A DNA stretch of 64,000 nucleotides from Ditylenchus dipsaci (taxonomy: Eukaryota; Nematoda; Chromadorea; Rhabditida; Anguinidae), in NCBI GenBank assembly GCA_004194705.1, contig SADC01001366.1:434001-498000 (forward strand). The letters run 5' to 3'. The translations under genes were made by a program, and so were the position numbers. Below are positions 34,240 through 46,717 of the stretch, in pieces (position 1 is the stretch's first letter; the number at the start of each line of letters is the position of its first letter). The notes below the pieces were generated by a model. The model ran no database searches. It was not told the DNA's origin and saw nothing but the letters and a program-made list of their open reading frames with translations.

Positions 34240-35216
34240 TCAACGATTTTTCAACTTGTTTTCCAACAAAAAAAACTATACCTAAAATTGAATCCTAGGC
34301 CTTGTTTTATTAAAAACCAAGCTGAAAGATCCGTACAGAAGTTGAATGATTAGTCAAAAATATTTGGGAATTTTTGAATTCGTGCAGGACCGCAATAATT
34401 TTGTCAATAATGTTTTCGAATTGTTTTGTTTGCATGTAAATTTTTTTCAAAATATAGAACCGTTTACTAGTCGAGCCCAACGTTGCTCGACATTGCCAGA
34501 TCCGACTACTTATCCCGCTGTCACTGCACCGTATCTACTTAAAGATTCACTCATAAATGCAATTCAAATTTTCAATGCAAACAAAAAATTTATCCGTAAA
34601 CATTACGGACAAAATTAGGTTGGTCCCGCGCGAATTCGAATTGCTGTGCTTATCAAGTTTCATGGTCCTTTAAGTCCAAATTTTCTCCAATATCATAAAA
34701 ACTTTGATGTGAAAAAGCAGTTTAAAAATTTAAGTCCATTTCTGCCTAACTCTTATATGTTTTGAACTTTGGGTTCTGCTTAAGAAGGGCTATATCTTGT
34801 CGTGACTACTCCGCCGGGATATCTGCCTCTCTACAGGGCCGCTTCCCAGCCGTTTTTATGAAAAAAAAAGTATTTAGTTCCGGATTGTCGAACAACCATG
34901 TATTTTTAAGTTTTTACAATTTTCTTTGTTATGGCTGGCTATAAAACTTTCGGGGCGTTTCAGGGCGTTTCAAGAAATTGGCCTGTTTTAAAACGGCCAT
35001 AACTTTTTTATAACGTGATTTTTGAAATTCTGTTTTTGCCAGTAGATTTTTTTCGCCAACAATACTTTTTAGTAAATTATGTGAAAAACACGATTTTTGA
35101 TTGGTCCCTTGTGTGTAGATGACTGTAGATGGTCTCTGAATGGCCAGGGCCCAAACCAAACACAGAGGAGACAATCAATTTATACCGAAAAATATTGTCG
35201 GTCGGAAAAATCGATT
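34240..35216. other. Partial family A MITE, then no gene recognised
   Basis: Positions 34240-34400 carry the right half of family A (CCTAGGCCTTGTTTTATTAA, ATCCGTACAGAAGTTGAATG). An ORF of 90 codons at 34346-34618 starts inside it and shows no domain. Confidence 0.4.
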
Positions 35217-35217
35217 A

Positions 35218-35400
35218 CAGTCGACGCTCTCTATAACGACGCTCTTTATAACGACTCGCTCTTTATAACGATCCGGAAAAAAGAACTTTTTGGTCCTGAG
35301 CTAAGTCATTCAAGTCGAAACGACGCTCTTTATAACGACGCTCTCTATAACGACTCGGTTTAGCGGGTCCCTTGAGAGTCGTTATAGAGAGCTTCGACTA
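35218..35400. mobile_element. pogo-like MITE with tandem CGCTCTTTATAACGA units
   Basis: Starts CAGTCGACGCTCTCTATAAC and ends GTTATAGAGAGCTTCGACT, with repeated GACGCTCTTTATAAC units inside both arms. Confidence 0.65.
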
Positions 35401-35779
35401 TAGCAAAAACATAATTGCAAAAATTGCTCAACATAAAAAAATTACGGCCGTTTTAAAAGCGGTGAATTTCTCGAATTTCTCGTCTATGCAAGGCTCAGTA
35501 ACGTCAAAAGTTTGTAAATAGCAAAAAATTAATTTCTCCTTTCCCAGTTTTCAACGTAAGCATTTCTCAATATTTTTTTCCGTCTGAATATTGCTCACCC
35601 TTAATGTTTGATCATCTTGTTCTCAATTCCTATGCTCTTATTTCAGCCAAACACATTCTCAATCAGGCAATAATATCAGGAATGATTAACTATGCAATTC
35701 ATCGCGGTGAGCACCCTTACCAATTTTGTCAGTATTTGTACGCATCAGCCAGTGGTTTACAAAAGGGCAGACGTGCAGG

Positions 35780-35788
35780 TATATAAGG
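35780..35788 (+). promoter_or_regulatory. TATA box of the first Cys-domain gene
   Basis: TATATAAGG lies 44 bases before the ATG at 35832, the usual distance for a short 5' leader. A comparable TATTTATAG precedes the gene at 42852. Confidence 0.55.
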
Positions 35789-35831
35789 CTGGATTTTGTG
35801 CCACAAATTACTTTCCAGCCTTTCAAGTGAA

Positions 35832-38007
35832 ATGAAACTCCTTGCCTTGACCACCCTTTCCGCCTTATTGTTGATTGGTTGTAATGCCATCCCCTGCCAT
35901 CCAGCACTCCTCTGCCAACCACCACCTCCTGTTATGCTCCACTCAACGGAACTATGGCTGAGAAGTAATTTTTGAGTAATTTTTGAGTAAAGTAATTTTG
36001 GCTTATTGTTTAGACACCAATGTGAGCAAAACTACCTGGACCAACTTTCCGATGACCTGACTAATGAAGTGGATGCTTGCGTGTATTTTATTTGGCATTA
36101 GTTTTTTGCGCTTGAAATACATTGTTTTTAGGGCTGTGGAAAAAGCTATTGCTGCCCGAGACAATTGCACCGTGGCTGCACTGCCGCTCAATGAGGACGT
36201 GTTGAGAATCATGGTAATGGGAATCGAAAGCTTCTTGAAATTAATCACTTAGAATTCAGTTCTTCTCCTACTGCACCAAAAGAACCCAGCAGCCAACTAA
36301 AGAGTATATTTTCATTTGTAATCAACAATGGAAGGGGTTTTAGCTTGGACGCATAAAACATCCAAATAGCTTCTATGGCTAAAAACCCGCTGTTAGGCAG
36401 TTTTATTCGGTTGCAGTTTACAATCCCCACCCCACGGGGAGTGATCGGATGGAGGAGATAACATCATATTCGTGTTTCTCAACCCCGATTTCATGAGAAA
36501 GCCGGCTGTTTTTTAAATTTTCGAACCACAGGGAGGTCATGGTTTTTTAGTCAAAATTTAAAAATTTAAATTGGCGTCTTTTGAATTTTAAAGGGAAGAA
36601 GGGCTGTATTGGGAGGGGAAGGGAATAAAAGGGGCCCACTTTTATGGCAGAACGTCAGAAATTCAAGTGTTTGTATTCTTCGATTGCCTCACCATGTTTT
36701 TCAACTGGGCCGTGGCAAAAGAGACTCTATATGCATTTTATGGTCAAGAGTACTTCTCGGAATCATGTCTAAGGTAAGTGTGTGCGCGCATCTCTAACTC
36801 TCAAGCCCCCTGCGCCCTCTTCGGGGGGCTTGGGGCTTGGAGTTGAGATGCGCACACCCACACACCTTAGACACAAATCACTCGAAAGTGACTCTGGAGA
36901 GTGTATTTATGCGGTAGTATTCAAAACTATGTTTAACATCTTCTTGTTAGTGGGCCCTCTATGATAAGTGGCCCCCTTTTATTCCCTTCCCTCCCTATAC
37001 AGCCCTTATTCCCTTACAAATTTAAAAGGCGCCAATTTAATTTTTCAAATTTTGACTAAAAAACCATGATACCCCCTGTGGTTCGATTTTTTTTTCTCAG
37101 AACCAAAAAAAACAGCCGGCTTTCTCATGAAATCGGGGTCGAGAAACACGAATATGATGTTATCTCCTCCATCCGATCACTCCCCGTGCGGGGGGGGCGG
37201 GGAGGGGGGGGGTATGGTGATTGTAAACTCAAGCCTTTTATTCGACTTCGGAATTTTTGGGATTTTGCGATGTTTGATCTGTGTACCCTAGGGGTCCTCT
37301 TGAACATGTGCATAAGCACTATCAATTGCAATTTTAGCCCTTTAGCTACCGCATATAGTCAACCATATATATTTAATACTTTCATATTAATTTGAGTATA
37401 ATAGGGGCTTGAAAAGTCATTCATTTAAGGATTTGCTCTTTACTTGAGACCCGAAATTTTTGGAATTTCTGAGATTTTACGTCAAAATGTTTATTTTTAA
37501 TGCTTAATGAAATAATGAATACATAATGAAAAAGCCGTCGTAGCCCATTCGTTTAAGTCACCGTAGAAAAAGTATTAATTTGAGTGCTAAAAATATTCTT
37601 AACCATGTCTGACATCTATAAATAAATTTTAGAGAACAATGCCTGATTGAGGTAAGTTTAGAGGCTGCCCTTGAACTTCAAACGATCAAGCAGCTCTCAG
37701 TTCCCATTCTGTCCGAGGCATGCTGGTAAGGCACTCGCTTTCACCACGTAGCTAACTGAATTGTATGTATTTGTAGTGTGTTGACCAAAACTATCAAGGG
37801 TGCAAACGCTTGTCCAAATGGAGTGACCAAAGAGCAACTGCTCAAAATGTTCAATGAGAGCTATGCTACCAGATGTGCTGGCTCCAGCAGCCAATCCCCG
37901 ACAGTTCGTCAACCACCGACAGCCCATCGTCCACACCTTCTGAGGCTACAGAGCTACCAGAGGAGCCAGTGGCACTGAAATTGCAGCAGCAAGCCACCTT
38001 CTTTTAA
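35832..38007 (+). CDS. Secreted protein with two C-x18-C-x12-C-x20-C domains (gene 1 of cluster)
   Basis: Six exons: 35832-35964, 36014-36082, 36132-36213, 36260-36303, 37633-37725 and 37777-38007. Exon 1 encodes a signal peptide (MKLLALTTLSALLLIGCNA) and a Pro-rich stretch. Domain 1 (exons 2-4) has Cys spacings 18, 12 and 19. Domain 2 (exons 5-6) has 26, 12 and 20 and ends in a Ser/Thr-rich tail (SSTTDSPSSTPSEATE). All internal joins keep phase. Two places need one extra base: exon 1 near 35900-35935, and the tail near 37905. Secretion and disulfide bonding are inferred from the signal peptide and Cys pattern; I do not recognise the family. Intron 4 (1.3 kb) holds a foldback at 36416-37233. 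AATAAA is at 38049-38054. It is the first of four genes of this type on the same strand. Confidence 0.65.
36416..37233. mobile_element. Foldback element in intron 4 of gene 1
   Basis: Outer arms AGTTTACAATC and its complement, then GGGGAGTGATCGGATGGAGG and complement, then AGCCGGCTTTCTCATGAAAT. The inner palindrome around 36810-36835 has AGCCCCCTGCGCCC and GGGGGGCTTGGGGC. Related fragments are at 180-460 and 22060-22200. Confidence 0.75.
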
Positions 38008-38990
38008 GAAAATGAGAAAGTGAAAAAATGAGTTTATTGTTTAAAGTAAATAAAAACTATTGTGAATAAAATAACAAAAATATTTGAAATTTGAAAATGA
38101 GTTTTACAGAAAAATTGCTATTAGTCCGTTAAAATACTCGAAAAATACATTTAATTTTTTTAAATTGAACCGCATAAATTCTATCCGAAAGGAGCATGAT
38201 GGCTGCTGGGCGGACCTTTTTTAGGTTGATCAAGTTGATTAATGTGATGAAGGTGACGATACACCTTGATAAACACATTTGCTTATTTAATTATATTCAT
38301 AAAGTCTACTTAAATTATCATGATTACTATAATACGCCTAAAAAATAAAAATTAATTATAGAAAAAATGTATGTCCCCCCCCCCCCCCCTAGACCGAAAC
38401 AGGTCCAAACTTTACCTAAAATTATATTCTAGGCCAGGTTTTGTTAGAAACCCTATCGAAAAATTCGAACAGAAATCTAATGATTAAGAAAAAATGTTCG
38501 AATTGGTGAACAAAATTTTTTACACGTGGGCTTGCCGCCCCTGCAAATGGGATAAAAATTTGTGTGGCGCTCTTCTGGTGTTTTAAAAAATATGTCTGGT
38601 TTTTTGGCTCTTGGCTCCTCAAATTTTCTTTCTCAAAAAATTTATATCTTATTCTCAGATGCACCAGCGATGTATCCAGCGTGTAGAAACATTTCTCAGC
38701 TACAACTCTGTCACGAAAAATTGAGAAATGTCTGCTAAAAAGTGAAAAAAAAATGCTTTGGAAGTTAGGCGAAAATGGGATGCCCAGCATTGCCAGCGAC
38801 ACAATGTAATGCGTTTCTCCTTTGCCTATTTTAACCTAAGTCACTTCATCTTACAAATAATTAGGAATTCAAAAAGTTAATCTTGAACATTTGTGCAGTA
38901 AAAGTAGTGTTCCGCGTACATTCAGACGTGTGAAATTCTCATTGCCGGCAACGAGTATGGTTTCTTAAAGTTGGCTCGTTGAAAATTAGG
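38008..38990. other. 3' flank of gene 1; partial family A MITE; C-tract
   Basis: A 14-base C run lies at about 38377. Positions 38405-38550 carry half of a family A MITE. An ORF of 126 codons on the minus strand overlaps it and is not supported. Confidence 0.45.
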
Positions 38991-40800
38991 GGTGCCTATA
39001 AAGATAAATTAGAGAAATTCTCAATGAGCTGTTTGATAAAAAAAGACATTGGTTCAAATAAGGATTTGCTCAAATAACATATTTGCTCAATCACTTGTTT
39101 GAATTTCTAAATGTTCGGCCAATCGTGTATTTGGTCTTTTTACTTGTTTTGTAAAAGAACATTTGGTAAAACTACTCTTTTGATCTAGAGCAGACTTGTG
39201 CAAGAGCCGGCCTGAATAGCCTATCACTTATTCTCAATGGATCAAATTGAATTGTTGCTCCTAAGGTCTGAATTATTGCCCTTTTTAATCATTTCTTGCC
39301 CCTCTTTAAAGGACCATGGTTTTTGCGCGCAGTGACACGTGCAAAATTTGAATTGGCGGGGACACTTCTCTTTCGTCTCAAACTGTACTCTTTGGAGTCA
39401 TTCGCCATTACTCCAAAGAGTAAAGCTTGAGACGAAAGAGAAGTGTCCTCCGCCAATTCAAATTTTGCACATTCCACTGCGCGCAAGAACCATGGTCCTT
39501 TAAAATTTCAAATAAAAAACTGAAATCTTGCCCTTTTTTCTGCAATGTTGTCCCTTTTTAATCAAAAATCGGGTAAATTTCTCCAATTTTTAATCGAAGG
39601 CGCCAAATCGGAGGAATTTACCCGATTTTTATTGAAAAAGAGGCGACATTTCAGAAAAAAGGGGCAAGATTTCAGTTTTTTATTTGAAATTTGAAAAAGG
39701 GGCAAGAATTCAGACTTTAGGGGCAACAATTGTCAGTTACATCCCTTCTCAATTGATAATTGATCCCCTAATAGGTAATAGGTTCGAAACCCGGTGGTGA
39801 CAATATGTCGTATGTGAAATTTTGCGGTTAGTTAGGTTTGATAAGACCAAAACTACTATTTTAGCCATTTGAAACTCAGCATGGTTTGTTTTTAATTTTA
39901 ATCTTTTTGTAATTTTATAAACCCATCCAAGGTTTTGATGTTTAGGTTGGTAAAATCGCACTTTTTGTCTTATCAAAACTGATTGTTCACACGGTCTTAC
40001 ATATGATAGCATTGCTTTTTTGATTGAAAAATCCAGGCCATCCAGCTGAATATCCACCTGGTCAAAAGCTACTCAACCTAGGTTTTGTTGTTCGGGAGGT
40101 AAAATAGCCTTTTGGCCCTATCAAACTTTATTACCGAGGCGATTTTACGTATTATAGGCAAAATGATTTTAATTTAATTTTTTTTGATTTTTCAGGACAT
40201 CCAGGTGGATATTTTTTACCTTTCAAGGTTGGATATGGGTGGCGGAAATCGGAAATTTAGTCCTATCAAACCCAATTCCTCTCACGATATTATTTAAAAA
40301 AATAATTTGTTTCTGATTTTGACTAAGATTTTATTTTTAGGTCATTCAGCTTAATATTCACAGGAACCCTGGATACCTGCCCTAATTTTTGGAATTCAAG
40401 TCGTTAAAATCACAGTTTTTGGTATTGTCAAACCCTTTCAAACCAGCGTACAATTTTGGGTAGGATACCATTGTTAGAAATCACGTTACAATTATGCAAA
40501 AAAACTAAACTTTTCGGGATTTGGAAATAGATGACCCCTCAGAACATGTAACCATCTGGTATGGGTGTTGTGCCCGAGAAGAAAGTGCCCAAGAAGATCA
40601 TTATGATGACTGAGAAAAACAGGGATAGAGCAAATGTTCTTTTACCAAAAACACGATTGGCCAAACATTTAGAAATTCAAACAAGTGATTGAGCAAATAT
40701 GTTATTTGAGCAAATCCTTATTTGAGCAAATGTCTTTTTTATCAAACAGCTCATTGAGCATTTCTCTAATTTATCTTTTATAGGCACGCCGAAAATTAGA
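38990..40800. mobile_element. 1.8 kb palindromic element with nested insertions
   Basis: The left arm (38990-39165: AGAGAAATTCTCAATGAGCT, CACTTGTTTGAATTTCTAAA) is mirrored at 40630-40795. Within it, 39255-39731 is another palindrome (GTCTGAATTATTGCCC and complement). That in turn contains MITE family B at 39306-39505. The rest, 39825-40480, is family H units. Confidence 0.7.
39306..39505. mobile_element. MITE family B
   Basis: Termini AAAGGACCATGGTTTTTGCG and its complement; arms share GCGCGCAGTG and CACTTCTCTTTCGTCTC. A second copy is at 56467-56657. Confidence 0.75.
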
Positions 40801-41420
40801 TACAAACAGGAGAAAAAAATTGCTGTTCCTTCGCTGTCAACGAACGAATAGTCGCATTTCTCTAAAATTCGGTGGCTGGTGAAAAATGTAGGGATGGCGA
40901 ACGTAACTCTGTCTAAATTTAGAAAAACGTTGTATTATCGAAATGCACAGATGTCCTGTTTTATTTAAAGTTTCTGCTTTCTTAATTTAAAATCTGGGAA
41001 TTTTTTTCAAAAAAGCAGGAATTCTTTGCAAATTCTTAAAATTATACATATTATACATGTATACATGTTTCGCAACGAAATATATTTTTTCGTTTTTACC
41101 GTTTAATTTTTATCCGTAAATACAAAAGGTAATGACTTGTTTGCTGTGAGTCAGTGAAAAAGAATTCGTGGCGCTCTTCTGGTGTTTAAATAAAATTCCT
41201 ATGTGTTATCTATAAGTTTCGTACTTTCTGTGACCCCGAATCTTTTTTATTTATAAAATTATGTGTCTAATTCTTTTCTTCGCTTAAAAATTTCAACAAA
41301 CACTGTATAAAATGGCCTTTTTAAATAACTAAAACTTGAAAAAATTAAAGATCGAAAGCCTGTGTTTATCGCGGTTAAAAATCTTTTCATTTTGAAAAAA
41401 GGTTACAAAACTTAGGCTAT

Positions 41421-42206
41421 GGTCACACTCCTCGGTCTTGGTCGGTGTCGACTTTTTGACCAGAGATGATTTGTTCTAGTATTTTTTTATGTTTTTATAC
41501 CAAACAATCGCTAAGGATCTAAGATCTAAGAATTTTTATATATTCTACATAAAGAAACTTTTAATTTATATGTCAAAAAGGTATGTAAAAATGTATGTGA
41601 GATGTACATCGATCTCGACATCGACCAACCTTCGATTTTTGTTCTTTAGCATACATTTTTGGCACATAACTTAAAGGTTTCTTTATCTAGAACAAAGCTT
41701 AGATCCTTAGCTATTGTTTGGTATAAAAAATATAAAAATAAGGTACTAATTCGGTTTACACCCCACTTCCATTTTTTATTTTTTTTTTGCATTTGCTATT
41801 TTTGGTCGTGTTCTTGTTTTTTTGTGAGCTCGAAAATTTTGTCTTCATTGTTCTGTCTCATATACTGTGTCCATCTTTTTTGTTGTAGGAATGGAAGAAC
41901 TCCGCGACTTCAATCAAGAATATGGCACACATCGTTCTGTTTTTAAAAGTTATGTCTCAGATTTTGTTTGGCGTCGAAAGTTCAGTGGAAATGATAGTAT
42001 GTTTTATTTATGGTCTCAGATTGTTGAACTGTATGTATGTGAATAAATAAAATATGTTTGTCGCAACATAGAAACCGATAAACCCAAAAACTGGGGGTGG
42101 GTGTAAACCGAATTAGTACCAAAAATAATATTAGAAAAAATCATCTCTAGTAACAAAAGAAGTACAAAAAAGTTGACCTCGACATCGACCAAGACCAAGG
42201 AGTGTG
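41421..42206. mobile_element. Merlin-like element with palindromic arms
   Basis: Termini GGTCACACTCC, then TCTTGGTCG, and their complement at the right end. GGTTACAAAA lies just outside both ends (41401-41410 and 42212-42221) and may be the target duplication. A second inverted pair (TACCAAACAATCGCTAAGGA / TCCTTAGCTATTGTTTGGTA) is nested in the left half. The last exon of a Merlin transposase remains inside. Confidence 0.6.
41891..42046 (+). pseudogene. Merlin (IS1595/ISXO2-like) transposase C-terminal exon
   Basis: After a TTGTTGTAG acceptor the frame reads MEELRDFNQEYGTHRSVFKS and then YVSDFVWRRKFSGNDSMFYL to TAA at 42044-42046. The order GTH ... YV-x-(D/E)F-x-WRRKF-x-G-x-D is the C-terminal signature of Merlin/ISXO2 transposases. 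The DDE core upstream is missing, so the element is a deletion derivative. Family recognition is from the motif pattern only. Confidence 0.65.
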
Positions 42207-42239
42207 ACCAGGGGTTACAAAAATTCAAAAAAATCACCT

Positions 42240-42845
42240 TAAAAACTTTTTATGATAAAAGTACAATATAAAAGTAAAAACAATGAGGTGCAGTTCTATA
42301 AAAATTTGTAAACAGTGTTTGAATGTATCCTAAGTAATTTCTAAAAGCTAAAGATGATAAAAAAAATTCTGAAACCTTCCTACACAAAAAATTTCAAGAA
42401 AAAATATTTTCTGCAAAAAATAATTGTTAGTGTTAAGTGATAATTTTTTTAATATTAGATTGCTTTGATCATTACCGAGTAATTTTTAGGGATGTGAAAA
42501 ATGAATACCCAAGCACTTTTTGTCTAAATTTTTTTGCCATTTAGCAAAAAATAAAAAATTATAATATCAAAGAAAAGGTCTGTCCTTATAATAGTCATTG
42601 CAATACTATTTTCACCACTTTTCCTGAAAGTTTAAGCATCGTGTTTTCTGCCTCTGATCAACAAATTGAGGGCATTGGAAACTGAGTTGATTCATGTGTT
42701 GTTGTGTGTGCGTAAGAACACACCTCTTTCTGCCCCTTTTCTGAGAATAGGGCATAAAGGTGAGTCGGCTTGCATTTTTTCAGCGAAAGCCAAGAATTTT
42801 TTTGCTGTTATTTATAGCCCTCTCCTCGACTAGGTGAAATCAATC
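42240..42845. other. Upstream flank of gene 2, no gene
   Basis: Low-complexity AT sequence. The last 50 bases hold TATTTATAG and a CTCCTCGAC leader before the ATG of gene 2. Confidence 0.4.
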
Positions 42846-42851
42846 GAGAAG

Positions 42852-45800
42852 ATGAAAGCCATATTTTGCTCCCTCTTCTTTTTGCTCGTAGCCCAGGAAA
42901 TCGTGGTAAGGATTTGTAGTAAGCTCTTTTTTGATATTCTAAATCCTTCTCCAATTTCATGTGGATTTGGCTAAGGGCCAAAGATTGCCCGTCATGCCTC
43001 CAGACTGGAGTTCACCATCGCTGGTATAGTCTACCCAGTCGACTTAAATCACAACCGAAATTTCACTGAGGAGTGAGTATAAAATGTATAATGTAAACTA
43101 TTTTTATGGGTCTTGTTTGCAGGGAGCGATGCTTGCTAGAAGCTACTATGCACAATGTTCAGAAAAGCGCCACCGCTTCAAGCAAGTGCCAGTAAGTAGT
43201 TTGAAAACAGAGGTTTTCGAACAAATTTTTGGTGAAAGATTCAACTACTCATACTCCCCAACAATTTTTTCGAACCAATTATTTCTCAAAAGTTAAAGTT
43301 TTTCTCGCCCAGAACTGGAATCCATGATTGTGGCATGATCTATCCCGTTGGCTTAAGCCACAAGGTTTTTATAAAAATTACTGTTTAAGCCAATCTTGTA
43401 GATTGTAAATATTGCTACAAAATGCAGTTAAACTTATTCTTCGCCAACGGAATAGAGTTGGTCAAAGAACGAGTTACTTTTCTTGAGAAGATGATGTTTA
43501 AAAGTGACAACTTTTCCAATTTAGTCCATTTTTCAATGTTAAAAAAACATTCGAGCTGGGCAAGTTGAAGTTGGCAGGTGGACGAAGTAGTTCCTGGCAA
43601 CCTACCAGCTTCAAGTGGTCATATCTCGGCTTTCATGAAATCTCTTTCTAAATTATGACGATTTTCGGCTCCCTAATACTTAGGCTACAAGATATAAATA
43701 AAAAGCAAAAATTGATTTTTACATCCTGGCCAATAATAGTCCATTCTTGCATTTTGTGTGTTTTAAGATGGCTCAACAGCTCCTTGGCAGAAATCACAAA
43801 ATGTGGGCAAGCTGAACTGGTAAATTCAATGGCCCACAACACCTTGGCGGAGATGTCCTTTGCCTGCAACAGTGTTGAGCCTGAGATTACACCTCCAATC
43901 GGCAAGTGAGTCCAATGCCTTTTATTTTTATTATATAACTAATTTAAAAAAAACTTTTCTGCAGGGAAAAAGCTTGCGATCATGCTGTGGCGATTCAACA
44001 CATCCACTATCTTTTGATTGACGATTTCCAGTGCAAGATGACTAGTGTGTGCCAGCGTTGCCAGTGAGCTTTTTCTGCTTTATCTTTAATATAATTTGAG
44101 AGTTTATATTTGGATTATTAAAAAATAAATAATATTCTCACCAGTTTGGCTCAACCTAGCGTTTTTAACATTCTCGTTCATTTCCTGTCAGCTCCCAGCC
44201 AATTCTATTCGGCGCCTAATTTCGTGTTTTTCGGATTTCGCTCACTAAGTTGCTTGTTCTGATGATTTACTACGAATCTGATCCATAAGGTTTTTGGTTG
44301 TGATATTTAAAATGGTCCAACACTTTCCTGGTTTTTTATGATTCAAGTCAATTGAGGTTCTGTTTTTGAAATTGCTCACAAAAGATATATAATATTATAC
44401 ACAAGACCATTGTAATGATGTTTTAGAGTGTTGAAGAGCAGCATGGAGAAATTGCCAGCAGCTTGTACCAATGTGGAACCGCACAAGCAGATGATGCAGG
44501 AGTTGGAGCGTCGCTACACCACTAATTGTGCCTCTCAACCCAATGCTTCAAGCGCACCCACACCCTCTCCCACCCAGTATGCCATTCCCTCTGATCCTAA
44601 CTTCAATAAGCCATTGAAGGAACAGTTAGTCGTTTTTTTCATTTATAGTATGACAATTTTTTACCAGAACTAAATGTATGATGCAAGCCACTCTGCAGCA
44701 ATTGAAAAACTCCTTGGAGGGAGCGTCTGAATGCAGGTCGGCTACGACATTATTTTTTTAAAAAGTTTGATAAGAAATGCTCATTTAAAATTGCCCTTAA
44801 AATACTCATTTACGGCTTGAAATTTCTTTTATAGATAGGCTCCAGATTAGATGGCTTCCAGATTCAAAATTATGAAACCCATTACAATAGTATCGATCTA
44901 ACTGTTTAACCCATCAACATTTCAAAATTGTTTTTATGGAATATGACCACAATGTGGTCAACGTGGTCGGGACTGAAAATTTTAAGGTGGTCGTCCTACG
45001 GTAAAAACGTCAATTTTTTAAAAAATATTTTTAACCTGTGTTAAATTTAATTATTTTTAAAACCGTTTATTTTAAGTTTATTTTAAACCCTTAAAATCTT
45101 GTCAACTTTCAACCTATTCATGTGTTGTGTCTCCTCTCTTAGTCTCTCCCCAGGAATTGTCCAGAGGGTGGAGGCGTGGCAGCACGTTGGCCCGGTAATC
45201 CAAAAGAGCTGGTTCAATTCCAGCCACCACCATTTTCATCTGGACAATCAACCGATATAGCATCATGGAAGTTTGTTAGCTCATTAGAAAGCAAAGATTT
45301 AGTGCTACACACTAATGTAAAAATTTAAAAAAATTGCAACGGAAATTCGATGAAAAATGGCAATACAAAATTTGAGGGCGTAATTAATGAATTTCAGGGC
45401 GTAAATAAGAATTTTGAAATCACCTATAGCCGGAAAATATATGATTTGACTTTTTTGTAGCCAAATGGAAAAGCTTTCGGATGCCCTCGTCAAATGCAAT
45501 GGAGCTGCTGGGAATGAGGGCTGGCATGGTCCAACCTCAAAAGCCAAGCGGAAATTATGTGTGCTCACGAAAGCCTTTTGCCCCCAAAAGTCCTTTCTGA
45601 TGGGTAAGTAAATATGAATTGCTAGATTTTCTGCAATAAGACCATTTCTTACCTTTAAACAGTACGGGTGTGTACAGTAAACACCTGCCTATTAAATCCG
45701 GACAATCCAACCCGCTAGGCAATTGACCCCTAGATGATTGACTTCCGAAAATTTATTTTAATTTTATCTATTTTTCGATGCATAAATCAATTAGTTACTA

Positions 45801-46717
45801 AATTGTAAAACTTGAAAATTGGAAGCTACACCTACGTTTGGTTATCGGGTAACCTAGGGTGTATAAATGGACCAGTAGAAGGTAGCACATTTATAAAACC
45901 CAATCAGCTAGGAAGGGTCAAAGCCAGAGTATACTACCTAACAGGGCTTACCCAGGGGGGGGGGTGGCAGGTGGTACGTGCCCCACACCCCCTCACTTCC
46001 GCGTCAGATTTTTTTCAAACGGTGTAGGTAAAATTGTCTAAAATGGCCTGGTGCCCCTCCGTCAGAAATTCCTGCGTACGCCACTGCTACCTAATTACCA
46101 AATTTTACTGTTTTTGTTGTTCTAGAGAGAGATGCAGTACCACTGCCCAGATCAACTATCTGCAATCGATGGTGGATGGAGATGACCGATGCAGGTAATT
46201 GTTTGAACTGGTACTTTTGTATTTATAAAGTTCGTTTAGTGCTTTGAGCAAGCATACGGAAGAGTTAAAGGTGTGCTGTTGATGTATAAATATTATTTTT
46301 TTTATATAAATATGGGTTTAAGGTGTGTCCAACATCTGTCTATGCACAGTATATGCTGCCCCACTCCCTGGCCGAGCTCACAGCCAACTGCCCAAACCTC
46401 AAGCAGACTGATTTATCTACCACTGGAGCTCCAACTAACCAGACCTCGTCCACAGCTGAGCTATCTAGCACCCTGAGACCTCATCGACTACTGAAGCATC
46501 CAGCACATCTGAGGGCTCATCCACTGACACTGAAGAGATTGCCAAGGTGCGAGTTTTTAAAGACTATTTGGGCACTGGATCTTTTTAGTTTACCACAAGC
46601 TTGTCCACACCTGCAGTGTTCTCCAGCAGCCAGCCTCCCACGGACCCTACCACCGCTTCGGAGCCTTCTAGCAGTCAGTCTTCGAGCACTGGCTCTTCCT
46701 CAACCACTAATGAATAA
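42852..46717 (+). CDS. Secreted protein with four C-x18-C-x12-C-x20-C domains and a mucin-like tail (gene 2)
   Basis: Twelve exons: 42852-42905, 42984-43072, 43123-43191, 43768-43905, 43965-44063, 44427-44624, 44668-44736, 45461-45603, 46128-46194, 46240-46270, 46323-46546 and 46589-46717, every join in phase. Exon 1 is a signal peptide (MKAIFCSLFFLLVAQEIV). Domains, with Cys spacings: D1 18/12/20, D2 27/13/20 (two extra Cys), D3 18/12/20 (plus one Cys), D4 18/12/20. D2 is followed by a Ser/Pro/Thr linker, D4 by about 90 residues rich in Ser and Thr (TTEASSTSEGSSTDTEE), which suggests O-glycosylation. One base is missing near 46470; restoring it keeps the tail open to exon 12. AATAAA is at 46792-46797. 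A decayed copy of exon 2 lies in intron 3. This is the largest member of the cluster; no known domain is recognised. Confidence 0.75.
43312..43385 (+). pseudogene. Decayed duplicate of exon 2 of gene 2
   Basis: AACTGGAATCCATGATTGTG and ATCTATCCCGTTGGCTTAAG parallel CTGGAGTTCACCATCGCTGG and GTCTACCCAGTCGACTTAAA of exon 2 (42984-43072). It lies in intron 3, with no intact frame. Confidence 0.55.
45181..45240 (+). repeat. tRNA-like SINE fragment in intron 7 of gene 2
   Basis: GAGCTGGTTCAATTCCAGC is a T-arm with B box, preceded by CGTTGGCCCGGTAAT. The anticodon arm is missing, so it is not a functional tRNA. Confidence 0.35.

Noticed and set aside
41489..41946. Basic ORFs near the Merlin fragment
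   Set aside because: They cover the palindromic arms of the element, not the transposase frame, which is in another frame.
45181..45240. tRNA gene
   Set aside because: A T-arm and B box are present but the anticodon arm is missing; called a SINE fragment instead.
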